From Periconia sp. R9002 (lineage: Eukaryota; Ascomycota; Dothideomycetes; Pleosporales; Periconiaceae): a stretch of 64,000 nt of DNA. The notes below the pieces were generated by a model. The model worked only from the letters and a program-made list of their open reading frames with translations, was not told where the DNA came from and did not search any database. Position 1 is the stretch's first letter, and every line of letters starts with the position of its first letter. Below are positions 1-11,701 of the stretch, one piece after another. The stretch lies in the NCBI GenBank assembly GCA_023627715.1, contig JAMAHW010000011.1:1-64000 (forward strand), read 5' to 3'. Position numbers and translations under genes: made by a program.

Positions 1-1491
1 AACAGTAGGGTGTTTTATAAGGAGGGGGTCTAATAGGAGTACACGGAGTAAATGTAATATGAGGTAACGTACATGTAAAGTGATGTAATCACTGATTTTT
101 ACAAGAGCGCTAGACAGGGGGGGGGGGCATGTTTTTATGGGGAGCACCGATATGACTTAAAACTTTTTACAAGAACCAGTGCGGAAGTAAGAGTAACGGA
201 TAGGGAGAACACCTTGAAGGCATGTTTAGTTGTGAAGACTTGTAAATTTTTCTTATATTCGCATTTTTCATTGCCTTTACCTTTAAACACCCCAATTTTA
301 ATGGATGTAAATCGTAAATGCACTACAGCTGAGCGACGACCAACATCGTATCACCACATCCAATCTAAAAAAGTGCTAGCAACTCACGAGTCTCTTGCGC
401 CAAAACACGGAGCACAGTTCAGTACGCAGAAACAGTTAATATATATGTTTTTCAACAGCCAAGTTTTTCATAGTTTAGGATATCTTTAATGCTGTTAAAC
501 TTGCCACCCGTACTAGTGTAGTGCGAATAGTTACAGCCAGGGGGTGATAGCATGGGTTCAGTGTATACGGTGTATACGGTGCGAACGGCAAATACCGTGC
601 ACAAACTGTTACTACTTATTCGGACCGCGAAATCACGTTCCTAACAGCAGACATTACGTACCTACCACTTGAGGCTGGCCTTGCTCTGCGAGTAACACAA
701 TGCCTAGAATAATTTCGAAGCCTAGACAGAGATACAGAGCACATCTTAGCGATGAATGAGAGATTAACGTATTCATTTACACGGTGCAAATTAGACGTAA
801 CCTAGCCGAGAGATCGACGTTTCCCGCATCATAATGATTTTGGTGTTAGGTGCGGAGGATCGGACGAAATCTGATACGTTAGCATTTGTACACGTTGATG
901 CTTTGCCTTGATCAGCCCGGACACGAAAGAAACCTGCATACCGGATGCCGGATAACTAGTTCTCCGTCACACAATTTGGACGGCAAAAGAGAGGGAGCGC
1001 AGCGATTAGAAAGTGGGAGCGCAGTTCCGTGCACGCTACAGTAAAACCCCACAAAATATGTTCCAAATACCCCAAAATCTTTGCTCGAACCGTTACTCGT
1101 CCGACCATTAAACCATCTGAGTATCATGCACGGGAGCTACACATACACACACACACACTCTCTCTCTCTCACTAACGCTGTGCTCCCTAGTTACTAAGAC
1201 CAGAAACTAAAACCGGAAAATCGGCTGATACCCCACTGGCAAGTAGAAAATACTGTAAAAAATGCTTATTGTAGTACGGGGAACCTTGTTACCAGGCATG
1301 CAGACTCGAAATATTGCAGTCTGCAGGGACTCCAAGATAAAACGACGCCATGCTCTTTGGTACCGGACGGTGGGGACGGATATGAAGAAATCCCATCTCC
1401 GCTTAGTAACTTCTCAGACATCTGTTGATATAAAGAGAAACAGACTGACCGAGTCGTCGTCGACAGAACTGTGCATACATTGATTACAATC
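1..1491. other. Intergenic, no gene recognised
   Basis: I see no convincing coding region. It holds an 11-base G run at 117-127 and a (CA)n(CT)n microsatellite at about 1140-1171. The right end is the promoter and leader of the P450 gene that starts at 1492. Short open frames here have no recognisable domain or splice structure. Confidence 0.6.
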
Positions 1492-3336
1492 ATGGATCCG
1501 ACACAGAGTGTTACCAAAACAACCGCTCATCTCCCCTACCATCTTTCGCCTGCTTCAACCATTACAGCGGCGGTGGCATGCTCTCTAGGAATTTTCTATT
1601 TCTTCGTGTTTAGTAAACGCGTGGCTACAAATGCGACTTGGTATGCTCTCACTGAGGATGCATTGAAAAATCCCTCAAAAGCGAGAGAGCAGTGGCTCAC
1701 AAAAGCTCGGGAGCTTCTTTACGGAGGAAGACAAAAGGTAACAAGAAAATGGGCAAATAGTGCATTCGCTGACGTTTCTTGCAGGTTAATGGCGCTATTG
1801 CCGTGCTTTCTGCTACGGGACCTGTAGTATTCTTGTCAAACTCGTTTGCGCATGAAATACGTAATATGAAGGAACTTCACTTTAGCACAGGGATAGTACA
1901 TGTGAGTCAAGCTGATTGAAGCCATCGATTGATCTCATTGTGGGATATCGCTGATTGTGTCACTTTTGATAGGACTTCATGGGCAATTATCAAGGAATGA
2001 CTCCGTTTCGTATGCTTCTAAACCACGATATCATGCAAGACGTCGCGCGGCTCGATCTTACTCGATCTTTGGGTATGAATCACAAGTTCTACATGGATTT
2101 CTAGGATATTCACATCTTTAGATTCTATTACCGGTGACATGAACTCTGAAATCGAAGCCGCTCTCACGGACTTGCTAGGCAATATTTCAGGTATGTGCTG
2201 TCCCTCCGATAAAATCCAAGACTACCACCACATACACTAACAAGATCTCTTCACAAGACTGGAAAACCATAGATCTAAAACCATTCCTCTACCGTTTCGT
2301 CGCCCGCGCCTCTAGCCGCGTCTTCCTTGGCCCAGAACTCTCGAACAATCAGGAATGGCTTGACATTGTCGTATCCTACACCACAAACTCCTTTGTGGCA
2401 GCCCATAAACTTCGCTCCTTACATCCACTCTTGCGACCTATTGCACAATGGTGGATGCCTGAACTTCGCGTATGCCAGCAACAAGTCGCCAAATCACGAG
2501 AAATTATCAACCCGTATGCGCAGGAACGTCTGCGGAGAAAGGCCAACGGGGAAGCTACTGAAAAGACTTCTGATATGATTAGCTGGATCGACGACAAAGC
2601 CAAGGCGAAGGGAGTGAAGGTTGATTTTGCAGAAATGCAACTATTGCTCGCGATGGCGGCAATACACACTACTACAGAAACAACTTCGTTTTTAATGTCT
2701 GATCTTCTCGAGAATGAGAAATGGATTCCACAGATCAGGGAAGAGATGGTTTCAGTTCTCTCGACAAATGGCTGGAAAAAGGTGTCGTTGGCTTCGATGA
2801 CGTTACTTGATAGCGCCATGAAGGAATCGCAGCGCTTCAGCAGATTGAGTGATCGTGAGTTGTTTCAGTCTATAACCTCACTATGCATTGGTCCTACATA
2901 TCTGACATTTACAGTGTCAATGCAACGCGAAGCCCTGAGCAACGTAACACTTTCCGACGGCACCATCATCCCCAAAGGTTACAGGGTCGCCCTTGAAAAC
3001 AGATTTGAAGACACGGCTATCTACCCCAACCCCGACAATTTTGAAGCAGATCGATTTGTTAAGCTGCGTGAAACCGATCGGAACAAATGGTATTTTGTCA
3101 CGGGGTCGCCCGAGCATCTAGGTTTTGGATATGGAAAGCATACTTGTCCAGGACGCTTTTTTGCCAGCAATGAGATAAAAATTGCTATGACGCATCTGCT
3201 CCTTAAGTACGATTGGAAATTTACTGAAGAAGGACGATTGTTTACCACTTCGGCAGGGCCGAGTTATTCTGTTGATACCAGGCAGAAAGTTATGGTGAAG
3301 ACTAGGTTAGCGGAGATTAACTTGGCTACTCTTTAG
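1492..3336 (+). CDS. Cytochrome P450 monooxygenase, 6 exons
   Basis: Exons at 1492-1737, 1785-1901, 1973-2072, 2122-2190, 2258-2854 and 2915-3336 join in frame to 516 aa, a normal fungal P450 length. A hydrophobic N-terminal segment (about residues 25-42) fits an ER membrane anchor. The I-helix region reads AAIHTTTETT, a fungal variant of the A-G-x-D/E-T-T oxygen-activation motif. The K-helix ExxR is in KESQR (about 366-369). The heme-binding loop FGYGKHTCPG (about 446-455) carries the cysteine ligand. The text before it, with IIPKG and D-x-F-x-A-D-R-F, is typical of fungal secondary-metabolite P450s of the ent-kaurene-oxidase-like type. Substrate is unknown. An SDR gene and an NmrA-like gene follow on the same strand, so a small tailoring cluster is possible, but no backbone synthase lies in the window. 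The start is the first ATG before the anchor. Confidence 0.93.
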
Positions 3337-4199
3337 ATTGTATTCTGCGTAGTAGAGGAGAAAGACTCGTGCAGCAAGGGAAAAGCTGAAAGCCTTCCAA
3401 GGGAAAAAAAAATCAGAGGTGAGGGTATGGAGGAAGCTGCCCTAGGTGAGGGCGGGAACATAGCCGGACATCCACATGTACAGCAGATAGCTAGCAAGTA
3501 CTATACCAATACACATCCATCCATCCATCACACTGCTAAAACATTGCTTCCCACTCTAGGTCGAACATTTCTATAATTCTTTAGATTTGACTTTGAACAT
3601 CAAAAAAACGAAGATATTTAGCAGTTTATGAACCCACTCTTGCAATTTTACAATCTCCTGCTTCTGGTAACGCGAGAGATGTTGGGATGAAGGCACTTCA
3701 CTCGCGCGAGACCACCGTAACTACGGCTATGCAAAGATACCGCAGCAAAAGAGACTTCCTGCGCTAATTTATAATAGAATCACTCGTCTACGACTGAAAC
3801 GGCAAGAATTCAACCCCCGGATCCCATAGACAGGATCGCGGAGTGATAACTATCCGCCCGGTGTTTGCGGATTTTGTCGGTACTTGGTCTTGGTAGACGA
3901 GATGGAAGGCTACTAGCCGATTGTTGCAACAATATTTATTGGGGATGCACAATGATTGGTCGACCAGTCTACAATGTATTTTACTTGTTTCGCATTTTAA
4001 GAGATCCATCATTGATGCATTCCTAACGTAGGTAAGCAGGACACCTGAGACTCTTAACGCCGTCCCACCATCCTAACGCCGACAGTGCTCCGTTTTTGCA
4101 GTTCAAGATCATTATTTATGGCAGTACGAATCTTCATAGATTCAGTTAGATAGATTTGGTCAACACTTCAAGTTTTATATTGCTAGAATAATTTTCAAA
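3337..4199. other. Intergenic, no gene recognised
   Basis: This is the P450 3' flank and the SDR promoter. It contains a short CATC/CCAT tract near 3506-3527. No open frame here has a recognisable domain or usable splice sites. Confidence 0.6.
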
Positions 4200-5218
4200 A
4201 TGAGTGCCGGACGTTTGTTTGTGACTGGCGGTTCGGGATATGTTGGCGGAGTTCTCATTGAATTTGCCGTCTCTGATGGATATGAGGTATGTATCATGTC
4301 AATACTATACTCACTTACAACATTTTGTAATAAGCTAATCTTTGACGAAATGCGTAGGTTCACGCCCTTTCCAGGAGTGAGGATAGCGACGCAAAATTGC
4401 GCAAAATGGGTGCCAAACCCGTCCGCGGGGACCTCACGTCCCTTGATACCATCCGCAACGAGAGCAAAAGTGCAGACGCCGTGGTCAATCTAGCTACCGC
4501 CTACGTATTTAATCAGGGAAAATACGAGGACGCACTACCCATCGACAACGCTGCCATCGACGCCATGTGTGATGGCCTCGTCAACACCAATAAACCTCTC
4601 ATCACAATTTCAGGAACTTTATGCGTTCAGGCGGATTCCAAGGGCAACGAGACAGATGAAACTGCACCTCCGGAACCTAGCCCTGTCAATGTGCGTATCC
4701 AAGCAGAGAACCACGCTCTCGCCCAGGCCAAGGAACGAGGTGTTCGTGTCATTGCTGTTCGGATGGCACCCTTCATTTACGGTCGCGGTGGCAGTGGCAT
4801 ATCTCTCTTCATGGGTATGGCAAAGAATATGGGTGGTTTACCTGCCGTAAATGGTGGCACAAATAGAACCAGTACTGTGCACGTTGACGACGCCGTACGC
4901 CTGTTGCTATTGGCCCTCCTGGAAGGCGAAACAGGGGAAATCTTCAATGCTACTTCACAAACAGACATCACCATGAAGGACCTCTTTCATGCCATTAACT
5001 CGGCTGTCGGTGTCGCCGATAAGGATATTTCTTACGACGAGGCACTTGCTGGCTTTGGAGAGACGATTGCATTCTTTCTGAGCGCGGAGAACAGGGCTTC
5101 TGCGGCGAAAGCGCAGAAGAAACTGGGTTGGCAACCGAAGGCTGTATCTATTCTTGATGACATCAATTCTGGGTCTTATGTACCCGTAGCTAATTCCCTT
5201 GTCGGGAAGGATGCTTAA
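4200..5218 (+). CDS. NAD(P)-dependent epimerase/dehydratase, atypical extended SDR
   Basis: Two exons (4200-4286, 4358-5218; 71-nt intron) give 315 aa. The N-terminus carries the extended-SDR dinucleotide motif GGSGYVG (residues 10-16) in a Rossmann beta-alpha-beta fold, followed by acidic and basic positions suited to cofactor binding. Further family landmarks are the NLAT segment, VRMAPFIYGRGGSG, HVDDAVRLLLLAL and GEIFNA. I do not see the classical YxxxK catalytic pair in its usual place; the corresponding stretch reads VRIQAENHAL. It therefore resembles the atypical SDRs whose catalytic tyrosine is lost, and dehydrogenase activity should not be assumed. It lies between a P450 and an NmrA-like gene, all on +. 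The substrate is unknown. Confidence 0.9.
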
Positions 5219-5934
5219 ATCATTGGAAATCATTGGCAACATACGACAAAATTACCTCTTTAGGTGTCTCAGCCCTCATTTTTGTGACGGGGCTGGGTCT
5301 GAACTTGAGTTTTGATATTATTGTTGATTTATACACGATGTACTCATCGCGGAAAATTGAAAGCTTGACAAAATCAATTGCAAAAAATAAACTTCTGAAG
5401 AAAAATCGAACCCATCAGCATGTATACGGTACTTAGTCAGACTTGTAAAAATATATGATACAGTTAGTGCCTTTGATAATGGGCATTGCATCACCATAGC
5501 GCAGTAAGAAGAATCAATCAGCTAACGCGCAGTAACGACCCATTCAGGAGTTGGATCATTTTGAGTAGTGATTGCATTTAAACAAACATTATCGCAAGAA
5601 TATGGGTATATTACTAAAACAGGGGTTCAACGAATGCTCTGTTGACAAAAATGTGTTTCGGACCCGAAACTACCACTAACCTACTTGGCTGCTAATAGAA
5701 ATCTAATTTTCTACGATGTCGATATTAAATCCAAACTCCGATATTTAACACCGTCGATATGAGCATGAGTATCATATTTATGAGCATGATCAGTTCATCA
5801 ATATCATATGCTCGGCATACGGTACACACCTTTTTACTATTGGTTTCACTTTCCTGCTAAACACCTTCATCCACTGGCCCAAAAATCTCTACACGAACAC
5901 CAACAGTGACATCTTCCAACGCTTCAACCGAAAA
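5219..5934. other. Intergenic, no gene recognised
   Basis: An AT-rich spacer of about 700 bp between the SDR and NmrA-like genes. A 67-codon open frame near 5233-5436 starts only from TTG and has no family resemblance, so I do not call it. Confidence 0.55.
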
Positions 5935-6972
5935 ATGTCTAATTGCATACAAAACGTCGCTATCATCGGAGTAAGTTCACGCAAGTTTTAGCGACAAAAT
6001 CAATAGAGTTTGACAAAGTCACAGGCTGGAGGCCACATCGGTAGGCACGTCACACAAGAGCTATTAAAAACCGGGAAACACACTATAACGGCAATCTCGC
6101 GTCCATCCAGCACCAGCAGTTTCCTGGAAGGCGTAAAAGTAGTTCGTGTCGATTATACAAGCGAAGATGACACAGATTTGGTGCAAGCACTTTTGGGACA
6201 ACAAGCTCTCATCATCAGTCTTTCAGTTGCAGCTCGAGGCGGTGCAGTTAATATCATTCGCGCAGCCGCCAAAGCTAAAGTCCAGTTCCTCTTTCCGAAC
6301 TGGTTCGGACACGATGCCGAAAATGACTCACTGTGCCAGGACAGTCTCGTAGCTGGGATGCGCGACGAGATTTGCAATGAGATCAAGTCACTTGGAGTGA
6401 GCTCTTACTTCCTGTTAGGTTGTGGTTTTTGGTATGAGTGGAGTCTTTCTGGTGGACCTGATCGCTACGGCTTCGACTTCAAGGAAAGGAAGTTGGTACT
6501 TTTCGATGGTGGGGAGGTTTACATCAACACGAGCACTTGGCCCCAGTGCGGTAGGGCGATTGCAGCTCTCTTGAGTCTCAAAGTTTCCCCTGATGGAGAT
6601 AAAGATGACTCGGTAACGCTGGCCCAATTCCGCAACCGTTCTATCTATATATCTAGCTTCAGGGTGACCCAGCGCGATATTTTCGAGAGTGTGAAACGCG
6701 TCACACGTACGAATGATGAAGATTGGGATATCACGCAAGAATCTGCGAAGAAGCGCTGGGAAGAGGCGAACGAGGAAATTCAGAAGGGGAATTATGCGGT
6801 TTTCACGAAGCTGATGTATAGTCGCATGTGGTTCCCATCGGGAGATGGAGATCATGAGACGACTCGCGGGTTGCACAATGATCTTCTTGGCTTGCCCAAA
6901 GAGGACTTGGATGAGTTTACATCGATTGCAATTAGGATGGCTGAGAATAGTGAAGTTCCGTTTTCGCATTGA
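5935..6972 (+). CDS. NmrA-like / isoflavone-reductase-like NAD(P)-binding protein
   Basis: A 36-nt first exon (5935-5970) and a second exon (6025-6972) splice over a 54-nt intron into 327 aa. The intron sits inside the glycine-rich loop, so only the spliced product restores the N-terminal NAD(P) motif, which then reads VAIIGAGGHIGRHV. The body, with TAISRPSS, VDYTS, LIISL and FLFPNWFGHD, is typical of fungal NmrA-like and isoflavone-reductase-like atypical SDRs. Members of this family are either reductases of secondary metabolites or NAD(P)-sensing regulators, and sequence alone does not separate them. The C-terminal half with WFPSGDGDHE and NDLLGLP is common in fungal homologues. It is the third oxidoreductase-type gene in a row on +. 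Confidence 0.9.
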
Positions 6973-7335
6973 GGGTAATTCGTTACCAGAAATACAGTAT
7001 GCAGATATTTTCTCACCCATGGAGCCTTAAGGTTTTCATCATTTACACCGGTAGAATGAGTGACATAAGCTTGGGATAACAAATAACAAACGACACACAG
7101 GAGTGGATATTACATTCATATGTATGGAGCTACAATCTAATAGAGTCCTTCTCGATGATACCTGACTAAAGCTTCTCATCCGATCCACGACCTACTAACC
7201 CACGTCACATCAGATCTGTTCATACGCCCCAGCTACAAAGAGTAGTAATCATTATAGCAAACCCACTACGCCAGAAATTCCCACCAATGACAAATGTTAC
7301 AAATACACAAATCCGCCAAAAAAAGCCTCCTCCCA
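6973..7335. other. Convergent 3' flanks of two genes
   Basis: The NmrA-like gene (+) and the F-box gene (-) end toward each other here, so this stretch should hold both 3' UTRs. I see no separate gene in it. Confidence 0.6.
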
Positions 7336-8873
7336 TCAATTCTCCGAATAAAACCCAAACTCTTCCTCGTCACTATCCAAATCTTCATCATCATGACCGT
7401 CGCACAGTTTCCAGAAGGCGGTTGGACCAGCAGGTCCGTGTTCATCGAAATCTTTGTCGAACCATGTCCCTATCACACCACGAGAACTGCGGATACCGCC
7501 GACTTGAATACCATCGCTCGCCCATCGCTCCTCGCTACACACATGTTAGCTTGGATTTTCGTAATACTGCCCAGGACGTTTCAGAGGTTTACTTACCCGT
7601 GGAAAACACTTACTGTGTTCCACCTCACATCGCCGTGTTTCGTCATCCTGACCGAGCCTCGGATCCTGGAACTCGCGTTTGGGTCCCATGATGCATGGAC
7701 GGCATAGCTGGTGCCCTGAAAGTACACCACGGGATAAGAAGGGTGAGAATCCTCGTCGGGTTCTTCGATTTTCACAACACGCAGTCGCATGAGTATGTGC
7801 CGGATAGCTTCTTCTGTGGATAGGGGAGCTCGTGGTTCGGTAAGAGGTAGAAGGAGAGCTTCGGTGCTGAAATTGAAGTTGTAGAGATCGGTATAGTCTA
7901 GCTGATGTTAGCTCTTAGCTAATCGAATACAGTGCTCGCATACCAAGAAAGCAAACGATTCTCGACCAGATGCCAGATACTCCGTATGGATCTCTGCTAT
8001 CCATGGAAACATCTATTTGTTTTGGTATTCCCATTGGATACTTCGGTCCGTTGGCGTTCGCCTCGTGAACTAGTCCTTCGAAAGGATCGGACCATGGCAG
8101 GCGAAACCTCGTCAAGAGCCGTCGACAGCACATGCCGGAATTATAAGCGATATCCACCATCATGGCTTCGACCATTTCCCAATCTACCCTCATCGACCCA
8201 TCAGAAAGATACGGACCCCACCCGTTCTGTGTCGTGTAGCGACGCAAATCGTATACACGTGATCTCGCATAAGGATGCGTCGATAACGTTCTCCTGCCCA
8301 CCGGTGAGCTCGGTATCCCGTAGTAACAATGAAGTTTGGCACTGGCTTGACGATGCTCCTCTGTGGAAGCAGCTTTTTGCGTCGGGGTCCCTCCGCGTGC
8401 GTACAGGGATGATTTGGAAAGGAACGCATCGGTGTTCCCGGGGATTGCAATGAGCCTGCTGAGTTCGGCAACGTTCCGGGACTCACGGTTCTCCAATGAA
8501 GCCGTGGAGATCAAAGATTCTGTCATTTCATACACGAAGTCAAAGTTCTCGCTCTTAACATCTAAATTGCCTGATTCCATGACCTTTTGCAGGCGAACGA
8601 CCTTCTGGAGCTCTGGTATCCATTCTGGCTCGGTGTCTGCCGCTTTTCGTCGCGGATCATCCTGTTAGACTTAGCAGGTGGTTAAGATACTCTTAGATAC
8701 GTATTATTTCTCACAAAGTTCTTTAGATAATGATGTTTGAACAATCGCTCGTTATTCTGGATAAAGCGATAGAAGCTCCAGCTGGTCTGGGCGCACGATG
8801 CCAGGTCTGCCGCATCCACCTCCTCCAAGATGCGGATCAAGACATCGTAGCATAGGTCAAGAAGCTCGGTCAT
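7336..8873 (-). CDS. F-box domain protein, 4 exons
   Basis: Exons on the minus strand at 8873-8715, 8661-7944, 7897-7597 and 7534-7336 join in frame to 458 aa. The N-terminus (about residues 4-50, with YDVLIRILEEVDAADLASCA and W-x-F-YRFIQ) is an F-box, the segment that binds Skp1 in SCF ubiquitin ligases. The rest shows no WD40 or LRR repeats. The C-terminus has a GTWFDKDFDEHGPAGPTAFW block of a kind common in fungal F-box proteins, then an acidic tail. The likely role is substrate selection for an SCF ligase; the target cannot be inferred. Intron 1 splices 53 codons of F-box onto the body, and all three introns are 46-62 nt with GT-AG borders. Confidence 0.88.
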
Positions 8874-9424
8874 GATTTTTCAAGTTTAAACTGGCTATGC
8901 AATCCGTTGGTTGAGGCTCTCTGATAGAGTGAGTAGAAGTCAAGGTCGTCATGTATCATGGGTGGGGCACCGGTCTAGTGGCGTCGGAGATATGAACCTA
9001 TCTCCGAGAACTACCTATGTAGGTATGCAAGGCAGTCTCTCCTTCGTTCGTTCTTCTGCCTCGTACTACATGTGGTGCACTTGAAATTTATGAAGAAACA
9101 TCGCAGTGGGATTCTCACTTCATAGAAGTACCGTATAGCTTCAACTTCCATCAGCAAAGTGCTGAACATCCCGATTGTGTGGGTCACAAAAAAAGAGAAC
9201 CGTGCACGCTGACAAATTGGGCCATCTCAGTCCTGACATCAGCGAACCTTCAATGTTCAAATGGCTCTTTCATGACTACTGTCACGGGGTATTTTGAGTA
9301 ATTACCTAGCACCCGGGTGTCAATATATCCCGTACTCACAAACATTTCGGCTAAAGTAATAATACTACGTTTGGTATCTTCATAGAAAAAAAGTCTAGAT
9401 TCTTAAATAGTCAGTGCTTGAGAT
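8874..9424. other. F-box promoter and intergenic spacer
   Basis: This is the upstream region of the minus-strand F-box gene. No gene is seen. The right end becomes AT-rich and passes into a dispersed repeat copy at about 9425. Confidence 0.5.
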
Positions 9425-9555
9425 CATAAAGAATTAGTAAAATTAAACTATAGAAACACTATCCTAGTATTCTACTTACTATTAAGAGGACTATAATTTT
9501 AAGGGGAAGAGAACCTTACAGCGTTGTATGTGGAGTAGTAAGTGTTGTGAGGTAA
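9425..9555 (-). repeat. Dispersed degenerate repeat, copy A (inverted)
   Basis: Read on the minus strand, this AT-rich segment aligns with 16225-16352 on the plus strand. Shared blocks in the same order are CACATACAAC, AAGG, ATTATAGT, AATACTAGGA, GTTTCTAT and TTTACTAATT. By eye roughly three quarters of positions match over about 100 bp. It is probably an old MITE or another small transposon relic; I see no clear terminal repeats. Confidence 0.6.
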
Positions 9556-9805
9556 AGGAGAATTGCAAGAGCTTGTACAAGATCAACACCTATACCCCAC
9601 CAGTATTGGAAAACGTAGTGAGGTGAAAGAGAAAATGCCTTATCTATACTAGCCTGCTATTTCCTTATCGGTTGCAACCGATTACCTGATGTAGCAATGC
9701 CCCTGCCAAACCACCTCCCAACAGCCAGTACCCTCTCAATCAATCTTTCCATATCTACTCCATCAATCTCTCCGTATATACTCTCAATCTCTTCATATCT
9801 TATCA

Positions 9806-10542
9806 ATGAAGCGCAAATTGGCACCTAGTGACACAAGAAAGGATGCTTGCAAGCGGCCGAGGACCAAAAAAGACTCCGAGATTTGATATTTCTACTGCCG
9901 GTAACATTACGAATACGAAAACCGACAGCACAGGACATGCTTCAAATACACATACCGACGATACCCTTACCTGGGAAGAGATGAAGTGCCTGGCTAGAAG
10001 ACTTAAAGGGCTTTTCTTCGTCCACCTCGACCTCAACGACCAGTTGATTAGAGAAGAAATTGGACATCTTGAAAACCTCCCCTAGTCGAAGGTCCAGGAG
10101 GTGATGCGCTACAGTCGTAATAAATTGCAGAGGATCCAAAGGGAGCAATTGATGCGCCCCAAGTTCACGAAACTGGTAAGTTAACCAAAGATGCGTATAC
10201 GAGAAGGCTAACATAATGAAGCTCGCAGATGGCTTTGACGCACTTGAAACCGATCTAAAAGGGACTACGGAAACAGAACGGTACAGGATTTACAGGCAAA
10301 AACTATACACCAAGGCCGCCGCCAAAGAGCTTCGAGTACCGCTGAATAGTATCTTGGACCTACAAAAGAACCTCGCCAGCAAGTCTGCGGAACGGTTAAA
10401 CGTCCAATCTTTTTTCTTGCGACTCACGGAACTCACTTTCTACATCTATATGCTCAACGGGTGCAAGCGGAACTCAGATGGATCCCCAATCATTGAGGTG
10501 GCAGATAGACAATGGATCTACGCCCAAATTGATGCGTATTGA
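9806..10542 (+). pseudogene. Probable decayed gene, unknown family
   Basis: An ATG at 9806 opens a basic, nuclear-signal-like start (MKRKLAPS..., CKRPRTKKD) that stops after about 26 codons. Protein-like sequence continues in another frame (9828-10084, with THTDDTLTWEEMKCLARRL), meets an in-frame TAG at 10083-10085, and then carries on in the same frame (SKVQEVMRYSRNKLQRIQRE) to a GT donor at 10176. Open sequence resumes in a third frame (10216-10542, with ETERYRIYRQKLYTKAAAKEL). I could not find one splice solution that removes all the breaks, so at least one frameshift and one stop remain. I do not recognise the family. A live gene with unusual introns is possible but less likely. Confidence 0.45.
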
Positions 10543-11019
10543 GATACCTTTCTGCATCGGAGGACTCGCATTGCCCCTCAAAAAGAACGTTGCGATTTGG
10601 GAGTAGTGCAAACACGGATTTGGCATTCCATCACTCCAGCACCACATATCAATTCTTCGGGTTTGAATCTGGGGTATTTCTTCATACATATCATACATAT
10701 ACATATATGTATATATCAATGATATATTAGCGATCTCTTCGTGGGTGCAATTGCCTCCATATTTCATTTCCCATAACCGCCCAATCCTACAATTCGTGGC
10801 TTCTGTCAGATAATCTGAGAGATTAACCAAATTTTTCGCCTCTTCATCCCAATACGCCACAAATGTGCACGTGATCGTGGTGGTCTGGGCGACGTATGTT
10901 CCCAAGTCGACCGACAGGCATAAACTCTTTGACACCCGTCATTGATTTCGACATCCATTACAGCCCATCGTTCTTCTACTCACGCACCCCTGCAGTCGAG
11001 AGGTCCAGCCCGACAACCC

Positions 11020-11416
11020 TCACGATCGCCACTTTACCGCTCGTTGCCGACCTCACTCTGCAAGTTGGCACCGAAAGCGCGTCTTGTACCCGCTTCCTAG
11101 TAAATCGTGCCACGCTTACTGAGAAGTCAGTCGATTTCAAGGATATGTTGGACGGGGCCTGGGCTGAGGGAGGACAAGACACGATAGTCCTCGAAGAAGA
11201 GAATCCCCTGGCGGTTCAACTCTTCTTAGCTACAACCCACGGCGCGCAACAATTCCTGCCATAAACTATTTAGCCATTAGAATGCTTTGCGTTCGCGACA
11301 TAGGGTGTAGTGGAACGGGGAAGGAATATGGGGGTTGGCTGGAGATTTGCGGTCTTGCCGCGCTCGGACAGCTGCTTACGATTGAAGAGTTCTTCTATTT
11401 CTGTTCTGTATCTTGA
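11020..11416 (+). pseudogene. BTB/POZ domain gene relic, frameshifted
   Basis: The frame ending at 11264 reads like the core of a fungal BTB/POZ domain: ADLTLQVG, then FLVNRATLTEKSVDFKDML, then AWAEGGQDTIVLEEENPLA and VQLFL. In intact relatives this leads into a helix such as LAVLCDKYxC followed by WLE and LGQLL. That continuation is present here in a different frame (11258-11416: NYLAIRMLCVRDIGCSG, GGWLEICG, ALGQLLTIEEFF) before a TGA. The break lies at about 11255-11265 and no intron there would repair it. I see no proper start upstream. BTB domains mediate dimerisation and often Cullin-3 binding; this copy looks non-functional. Confidence 0.6.
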
Positions 11417-11701
11417 CATTTTGTACTAGTTATGACCAAACATGTTAATTGTACGTAGTCAAATACACAGATCTAACTCTTGAGTATCTAGAGCTTCTGT
11501 TGAAGCAATGCATCGTCGCCGTGACACGCTCGCATACATACACATAAAACTTCGGGGAATTTTCCCAGTTACCATCTATTCGATTGCGTAAAATTTCAGC
11601 ATATAGCTATAAGAGTGTCCAGTCACAAAGGGCCGCATCGCAGCATACCTCCAGACTACCCAGCACATTACCTCAGGTCGAATTTCTTAGACAGAAGACG
11701 A

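Noticed and set aside
2376..2819. 147-codon minus-strand open frame
   Set aside because: It is antisense to the main P450 exon; the plus strand has the family motifs and splice sites.
5233..5436. 67-codon plus-strand frame with a hydrophobic segment
   Set aside because: It starts only at TTG and directly follows the SDR stop in its 3' UTR.
10474..10935. 153-codon minus-strand open frame with some protein-like text (FVAYWDEEAKNL, GRLWEMKYGGNC)
   Set aside because: No recognisable domain, no start context, and it overlaps the decayed plus-strand gene. It could be an exon of an unknown gene, but I cannot support it.
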